In this document: piece after piece, positions 59,785-64,000 of the stretch | Layout: every line of letters begins with the position of its first letter | Position numbering within the stretch: position 1 is the stretch's first letter | DNA from: Trinickia violacea | Lineage (GTDB): Bacteria > Pseudomonadota > Gammaproteobacteria > Burkholderiales > Burkholderiaceae | DNA length: 64,000 nucleotides | Direction of reading: 5' to 3' | Assembly (NCBI RefSeq): GCF_005280735.1 | Contig: NZ_CP040078.1 | Coordinates: 2,914,001 to 2,978,000, forward strand | Program-made: the position numbers and the translations under genes | The notes under the pieces: model-generated | Database searches by the model: none | The model's input: the letters and a program-made list of their open reading frames with translations, nothing else | What the model was told of the DNA's origin: nothing

Positions 59785-60134
59785 TAGCGAGTCACCTGGG
59801 GCTGAGCGCCTTGCGCACCGACGCGCAGCACATTGCCTTCCGGCGTCAGCAAAGGCGGGAGATCCCTGGCTTGCGGGGAAGCGTTCCAAGTCAGCGTGCG
59901 TACAGCGTGAGCGTGCTTGGCCGGCTTCAGGGTGCTGGCCGCAACGTGATTCGGCTTCACCTTCGCCGTGCGGATGGTCGCAGACACATGATGGGCTTTT
60001 GGTTTTACCGCAGCGTGGCTGCCGGCATGTGGCGCTTGCCGGGCCTCAGGCGGGTTCCACACTTCCACGTAGTGTTCGCCTGCGTTGGCAACGGAACAGC
60101 CGACCAGCAGCATCACGCCCAGAGCTCGCAACAT
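59784..60134 (-). CDS. Small exported protein, possible lipoprotein
   Basis: 116 residues from the ATG at 60134, which has GGGAGA 6 nt upstream. MLRALGVMLLVGCSVANAG is a signal sequence; LVGC reads as a lipobox and VANAG as a Sec cleavage site, so either route is possible. The mature part is rich in His, Ala and Pro (EARQAPHAGSHAAVKP and similar) and basic. It is headed by a near-perfect LexA box 40 bp upstream, so it is probably induced by DNA damage. Function unknown. Confidence 0.7.
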   Translation of the reverse strand: MLRALGVMLLVGCSVANAGEHYVEVWNPPEARQAPHAGSHAAVKPKAHHVSATIRTAKVKPNHVAASTLKPAKHAHAVRTLTWNASPQARDLPPLLTPEGNVLRVGAQGAQPQVTR

Positions 60135-60173
60135 CGTATCTCCCACCTTTTAGCCAAATTCGACAACAGAATA

Positions 60174-60189
60174 CTGTATAAATATACAG
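60174..60189. promoter_or_regulatory. LexA (SOS) box
   Basis: CTGTATAAATATACAG has CTGT-N8-ACAG with 7-bp perfect arms, and TA precedes it, close to the E. coli LexA consensus. It lies 40 bp upstream of the small exported protein gene on the minus strand. The opposite side has only a 33-codon frame (60195-60296) without support. Confidence 0.75.
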
Positions 60190-60357
60190 ATGTCATGTAC
60201 TCCCTGCTACCGTCTCGTCGGTTCGCGCAAAAAGGCCCACTCGGCCTGCTTGAACACAGTCTTTGCCGATTCCGGCTCCCTCGGCCGCACCGATGAGCCC
60301 ATGCTCGGCAGTCGAACGCAGCCAAGCTGAGCAACACGCGGCAAAGGACACAGCCAC

Positions 60358-61122
60358 ATGGACTTGGGACTCGCAGGGAAAACATTGGCCGTCACAGGCG
60401 GCGCCTCGGGCATCGGCCGGGCCTGCGTCGAGGCGGCGCTTCGCGAAGGCGCTCGCGTCGCGATCCTCGACAGCAACGCCGAACTCGGGCACGCGCTCGC
60501 GCGTGAACATGCGGGCGCGGAGCTGATCTTCGTGCCGGCCGACGTCGCCGACGAACGCTCGGTAGCCGCCGCCATCGATGCCGTCGTCGCGCGCTTTGCC
60601 GGCATCGATTCGCTGATCGCGTGCGCGGGCATCTCCGGTCCGGTCGGCAAGCGCGTCATCGGCATCGCGCAGGACGAGTGGGACCGCGTGATGGCCGTCA
60701 ACGTGCGCGGCGTCTTCCTCTGCGCGAAGCATGCGCTGCCGCATCTCGAAGCGCGCGCCGATGCCACCGTCGTGCTCGTCGCGTCCGACAGCAGCCTCTT
60801 CGCGAGCGCAGGCATGAGCGCGTACTGCGCGTCGAAAGCGGCCGCGTTGATGCTCGCCAAGGGGCTTAGCGTCGACCACCCGTCGGTGCGCGTCAACAGC
60901 GTGTGCCCGAGCGTCGTCGATACCCCGATGTCGCGCCGCGATCTGGGGCTCGAAGCGCGCGGCTTCGCGGGCACGGGCATTCCGGCGATCCCCCCGGCCG
61001 ATATCGCGCGTCACGTGCTGTTCTACGCTTCGCCTGCAAGCGCGCCCGCCAACGGCACGGCGGCGGTGCTCGATTTCGGCTACGCGGTGCGCTCGGGCTT
61101 TCCGGAATTCGCGTTTGCTTGA
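60358..61122 (+). CDS. SDR-family oxidoreductase
   Basis: 254 residues. The glycine motif VTGGASGIGRA, ACAGISGP, catalytic Ser in VLVASDSS, and YCASKAAAL (Y and K intact) define an active classical SDR, with CPSVVDTPMS after it. Neighbours on the same strand are a MoaF-like gene and a second SDR gene. It probably oxidises or reduces an alcohol of a small catabolite. The ATG at 60358 is the only sensible start. Confidence 0.9.
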   Translation: MDLGLAGKTLAVTGGASGIGRACVEAALREGARVAILDSNAELGHALAREHAGAELIFVPADVADERSVAAAIDAVVARFAGIDSLIACAGISGPVGKRVIGIAQDEWDRVMAVNVRGVFLCAKHALPHLEARADATVVLVASDSSLFASAGMSAYCASKAAALMLAKGLSVDHPSVRVNSVCPSVVDTPMSRRDLGLEARGFAGTGIPAIPPADIARHVLFYASPASAPANGTAAVLDFGYAVRSGFPEFAFA

Positions 61123-61284
61123 GCCGTCGCGTATCGGTGCGGTTCATGCGAGCGGCGCTGCGCCTTTGCCGTTTTCGGTTCACAGCCGTTCGCAAGACGC
61201 TCGCATACTCGATTCCGGCATCCCCTCGCCGCGGGCTCCAAGTCACGAAGCCCGGATTGGAACGTAACGACACCGACACTTCCC

Positions 61285-62097
61285 ATGAACGAAACCAACT
61301 GGATCTCCGTAGGCGACCTCGGCACGAGCTTCGCCATTTCGAGCCACGCGCTCGCCCCCGTCGCCGAGCTCGCCGGCCAGGCTTATGACATCGATTTTGG
61401 CGGCGACGTCGTGACGCATACGTTCGTCGACGGCGAGACGCTGCGCTGGACCGTCAAGGGCGCCGGCCAGTCCGGCACCGATACGTATCGCGCCACCTCG
61501 CCGCGCCAGGGCATCTATTTCGTCGACTTCGTCAAATCGTCGGAGCGTGCGACCTCGGTCAGCCTCGTGCTCGATCTGCAACGCGGCATTGCGACGGCCG
61601 TTATCGGCACGCTGCCCGATGAGGCGCGCGCAAGCGTCCCCGCTGTCGAACTCGCGCGGCAGAAGCGCGAGCTGACCGGCGTCGACGTGCAGATGCTGGC
61701 GGGCGTCATCGGCGGCAAGTTCGAAGCGTTGTCGCCCACTCACGAACCCACGAGCGAGCTGGTCGGCAAGCGCGTGCTCTACCGCTACAACCCGCACGAG
61801 TGCTATGAGCATGTCTACCTGAACGACAAGATGTATGCGTGGCACTGCGTTTCAGGCATCGAAAAAGGTCTCGCCGACGCTGACCGCTGCCACTACCGCA
61901 AGATTCGCGACGGCCTCTACCTGTTCGTCTGGCGCGAGAAGATCGTGCCGACGCTCGGCGTCGTCGTCATCGATCTCGACGCACGCAAGACGACCGGCAA
62001 GATCTTCGGCTATGCGGGCGACGACTTCGGCACGCTCGCCAATTTTCCGGTCGGCGCCTACGCGACCGTGCTCAACACAACCACGGTGCCCGCGTGA
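61285..62097 (+). CDS. MoaF-family protein
   Basis: 270 residues in two similar lipocalin-like halves: about 1-115 with AELAGQAYDIDFGG and QGIYFVDFVKSSERA, and 140-265 with LVGKRVLYRYNPHECYEHVYLND and DGLYLFVWREKIVPT. This is the MoaF type, named from an early molybdenum-cofactor annotation; in several bacteria such proteins sit with SDRs and transporters in catabolic loci. Its stop overlaps the start of the next SDR gene (GTGA). No molybdenum-cofactor genes are nearby, so that role is doubtful here. Confidence 0.8.
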   Translation: MNETNWISVGDLGTSFAISSHALAPVAELAGQAYDIDFGGDVVTHTFVDGETLRWTVKGAGQSGTDTYRATSPRQGIYFVDFVKSSERATSVSLVLDLQRGIATAVIGTLPDEARASVPAVELARQKRELTGVDVQMLAGVIGGKFEALSPTHEPTSELVGKRVLYRYNPHECYEHVYLNDKMYAWHCVSGIEKGLADADRCHYRKIRDGLYLFVWREKIVPTLGVVVIDLDARKTTGKIFGYAGDDFGTLANFPVGAYATVLNTTTVPA

Positions 62098-62900
62098 AGC
62101 CGCGCTTCGAGGGCCGCGTCGCGCTCGTCACGGGCGGCGGAACCGGCATCGGCGCCGCGGCCGCCGCGCGTTTGCGCGACGAGGGCGCACTCGTCTACGT
62201 GCTCGGCCGGCGCGAGGCGCCGCTCGACGCGGTGGCCAAGGCCACGGGCGCGATCGCGCTGCCCGCCGACGCGGCCGACCCCGCCGCGGTCCGCAACGCA
62301 CTCGCACGGATCGTCGAACGCCACGACCGGCTCGACGTCGTCGTCGCCAACGCGGGCGGCTTCGGCATCGGCGCGGTCGCCGACACGAGCGACGACGACT
62401 GGCGCCGCGCGTGCCGGGCCAATCTCGACACCGCGTTCGTCATCACTCGGGAGGCGTTGCCGATGCTGATCGAAAGCCGCGGGGCGATCGTCATCGTGAG
62501 TTCGATCGCGGGGCTCGCCGCGGGGCCGGAAGCAGCCGGCTACGTGACCGTCAAGCACGCGCTGATCGGTCTCACGCGTTCACTCGCGCGCGATTACGGC
62601 CGCTGCGGCGTGCGCACGAACGCCATCTGTCCCGGCTGGGTGCGCACCGAAATGGCCGACGACGAAATGCGCACGTTGATGGCGGCCCGCAGCATTCCGA
62701 CGCTCGACGAAGCGTACGCGCTCGCCACGCGCGACGTGCCGCTCGGGCGCGCCGCCGACGCGAGCGAGATCGCCTCGGTGATCGCCTTCCTCGCCTCGGA
62801 CGACGCCAGCGCGATGAACGGCGCCGTGGTCGTCGCCGACGGCGGCGCGACCATCGTCGACGTGCCGACGCTCGCGTTCGCCGATCCCTCGCCGAGGTAG
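62094..62900 (+). CDS. SDR-family oxidoreductase
   Basis: 268 residues from a GTG at 62094 that overlaps the MoaF-like stop. VTGGGTGIGAAAAARL, VANAGGFGIG, VIVSSIAG and YVTVKHALIGLT (Y and K intact) define an active SDR, with CPGWVRTEMADDE after it. The coupling to the MoaF-like gene and the other SDR gene upstream suggests a three-gene catabolic unit with the permease that follows. Substrate unknown. Confidence 0.9.
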   Translation: MKPRFEGRVALVTGGGTGIGAAAAARLRDEGALVYVLGRREAPLDAVAKATGAIALPADAADPAAVRNALARIVERHDRLDVVVANAGGFGIGAVADTSDDDWRRACRANLDTAFVITREALPMLIESRGAIVIVSSIAGLAAGPEAAGYVTVKHALIGLTRSLARDYGRCGVRTNAICPGWVRTEMADDEMRTLMAARSIPTLDEAYALATRDVPLGRAADASEIASVIAFLASDDASAMNGAVVVADGGATIVDVPTLAFADPSPR

Positions 62901-63181
62901 GTGCGATCGGGCCGGAAGCATGGCCGGCGCGCTTTCGACGATTCGTCGGACAGATGCGCGGCGCTTTTCAGCCAGCCCTTTTAACGGCTCGCAAGAAGCG
63001 CCGTGCGCCTCTCAAGCGCCGCGAGGCCGGGGTATCACGCATTGCCGATTTGGGCTATCTGTCGCATTTTGGGCTCCCTACACTGGGCTCCACATCGCAT
63101 GCCGCTGCCTGTCCAGCCTTACCGGGCGGGCGTTGCGGGCAAACCCGATGCAGCGTGCGGAACCATCGAGGAGCCTTACAA

Positions 63182-64000
63182 ATGACTGTCGCAACCGAAG
63201 CACAGGAGTCGACCGAACTGAGGCGCGAAGCGCTCGGGCTCGGCTTCATCATCTTCTTCGTGATTTCCGCGGCCGGACCGCTCGTCGCGATTGCGGGCGG
63301 TGTGCCGATCGGCATCATGCTCGGCAACGGCGCGGGCACGCCGGCGCTGATCGTCGCCACTGTCGTCATCCTGCTCGCGTTCTCGGCGGGCTATACGTCG
63401 ATGGCGCGTTATGTCACGAACGCAGGCGGCTTTTACGCATTCGCCGCGCGCGGCCTGGGCGGCAACGTCGGCGGCGCCGCCGCGCTGCTCGCTCTGCTCG
63501 GCTACAACACGATGCAGATCGGGCTTTACGGCATGTTCGGCACGGTCGCCTCCGGGTTTCTCGCGCAGCACCTCGGCATCGGCGTGCCCTGGTGGATCTG
63601 CGCATTCGCGGCAATGGCGAGCATCGCGGTGTTCGGGTACCGGCAGATCGACCTCTCCGCGAAGGTGCTGTCGATTCTCGTGATCGGCGAATATCTGGTC
63701 GTGCTCGTGCTCGATGTCGCGATCCTGAAGGTCGGCGGGCAAGCCGGACCCACGCTGGTCCCGTTCACGCAGCACGCGATTTTTAGCGGTACGCCCGCTA
63801 TCGGCCTGCTGTTCTGCTTCGCGATGTTCATTGGCTTCGAAGCAACGACCATCTATAGCGAAGAGGCGAAGAATCCGCATCGCACGATTCCGCTCGCGAC
63901 GTATCTCTCCGTTTTGCTGATCGGCGGCTTCTACGCGTTCTCCGTCTGGTGCATGGTTGTCGGCGCGGGCGCCGAATCGATCGTCAAAATCATCTCCGCG
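63182..64000 (+). CDS. Amino-acid permease of the APC family (partial, runs off the window)
   Basis: From the ATG at 63182 the frame stays open to the last base, 273 residues so far. LGLGFIIFFVISAAGPLVAIAGGVP and VTNAGGFYAFAARGLGG are APC-family motifs, and at least eight hydrophobic segments are visible, with the SEEAKNPHRTIP loop of APC transporters near residue 225. The C-terminal third is missing. It probably imports an amino acid or amine for the SDR-MoaF unit. Confidence 0.88.
   Translation, partial: MTVATEAQESTELRREALGLGFIIFFVISAAGPLVAIAGGVPIGIMLGNGAGTPALIVATVVILLAFSAGYTSMARYVTNAGGFYAFAARGLGGNVGGAAALLALLGYNTMQIGLYGMFGTVASGFLAQHLGIGVPWWICAFAAMASIAVFGYRQIDLSAKVLSILVIGEYLVVLVLDVAILKVGGQAGPTLVPFTQHAIFSGTPAIGLLFCFAMFIGFEATTIYSEEAKNPHRTIPLATYLSVLLIGGFYAFSVWCMVVGAGAESIVKIISA

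Noticed and set aside
60195..60296. 33-codon frame just right of the LexA box
   Set aside because: No ribosome site, no family match and an Arg/Pro-rich composition. The minus-strand gene has a strong ribosome site and better position.
1..64000. tRNA, rRNA, IS elements, CRISPR arrays or prophage genes
   Set aside because: I saw no transposase or integrase reading frame, no regular spaced repeats and no tRNA-like cloverleaf or CCA end in any gap.

Overview
The window looks like a chromosome or megaplasmid segment of a metabolically versatile, high-GC betaproteobacterium, most likely Burkholderiaceae (Burkholderia/Paraburkholderia/Caballeronia type). I judge this from GC-rich codon use, seven LysR-type regulators or remnants, many ABC importers for amino acids, sulfonates and betaines, and a Burkholderiaceae-like AhpC. 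The genus is inference. I saw no rRNA, tRNA, IS element, prophage or CRISPR array.

Layout. (1) 1-8.2 kb: the end of a LysR gene, the stump of an acetyltransferase gene, then a minus-strand set (LysR, amino-acid binding protein, HAL/PAL-family lyase lacking the MIO triad, MFS transporter), and a flavin monooxygenase divergent from its own LysR gene. (2) 8.2-20.8 kb: an organosulfur region. It holds an LLM flavin monooxygenase, a class II aldolase, a thiol dioxygenase and a four-domain rhodanese in one tight operon, then a LysR gene, an internally deleted binding protein, an acyl-CoA-dehydrogenase-like flavoprotein, an orphan AAA ATPase, and a complete sulfonate/nitrate-type ABC importer with two binding proteins. 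(3) 20.8-23.8 kb: ahpC-ahpF behind an OxyR-like site, plus a small Oxidored-like protein.

(4) 23.8-33.5 kb: a minus-strand operon with its own polar amino-acid ABC importer, a DapA-family lyase, two proline-racemase-family enzymes, a D-amino-acid-dehydrogenase-like flavoprotein, an aldehyde dehydrogenase and a GntR regulator. This is a full trans-4-hydroxy-L-proline to 2-oxoglutarate route. (5) 33.7-36.5 kb: a junction zone with an unknown gene, a PNPOx-like protein, an SDR lacking the YxxxK motif, a gutted LysR pseudogene and an H-NS-like protein. (6) 36.5-54.6 kb: a second minus-strand catabolic set with a DddP-like M24 protein, a Rieske oxygenase and its reductase (GbcAB/stachydrine-demethylase type), a GbdR-like regulator, two LysR genes, a LivJ-like binding protein, a cupin, a ProC-like reductase, then ALDH, FAD oxidase, DapA-family lyase, GlyA and a ProXWV-type betaine importer. 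The DapA, FAD-oxidase and ALDH trio repeats that of region 4. Taken together, region 6 fits uptake and stepwise demethylation of a quaternary amine such as a proline or hydroxyproline betaine, feeding the same chemistry as region 4.

(7) 55-64 kb: a MEKHLA protein, a DipZ-like protein whose thioredoxin motif is CINS instead of CxxC, a HAD phosphatase, a DUF429 protein, small unknown proteins behind a near-perfect LexA box, an SDR-MoaF-SDR group, and an amino-acid permease that runs off the end of the window.
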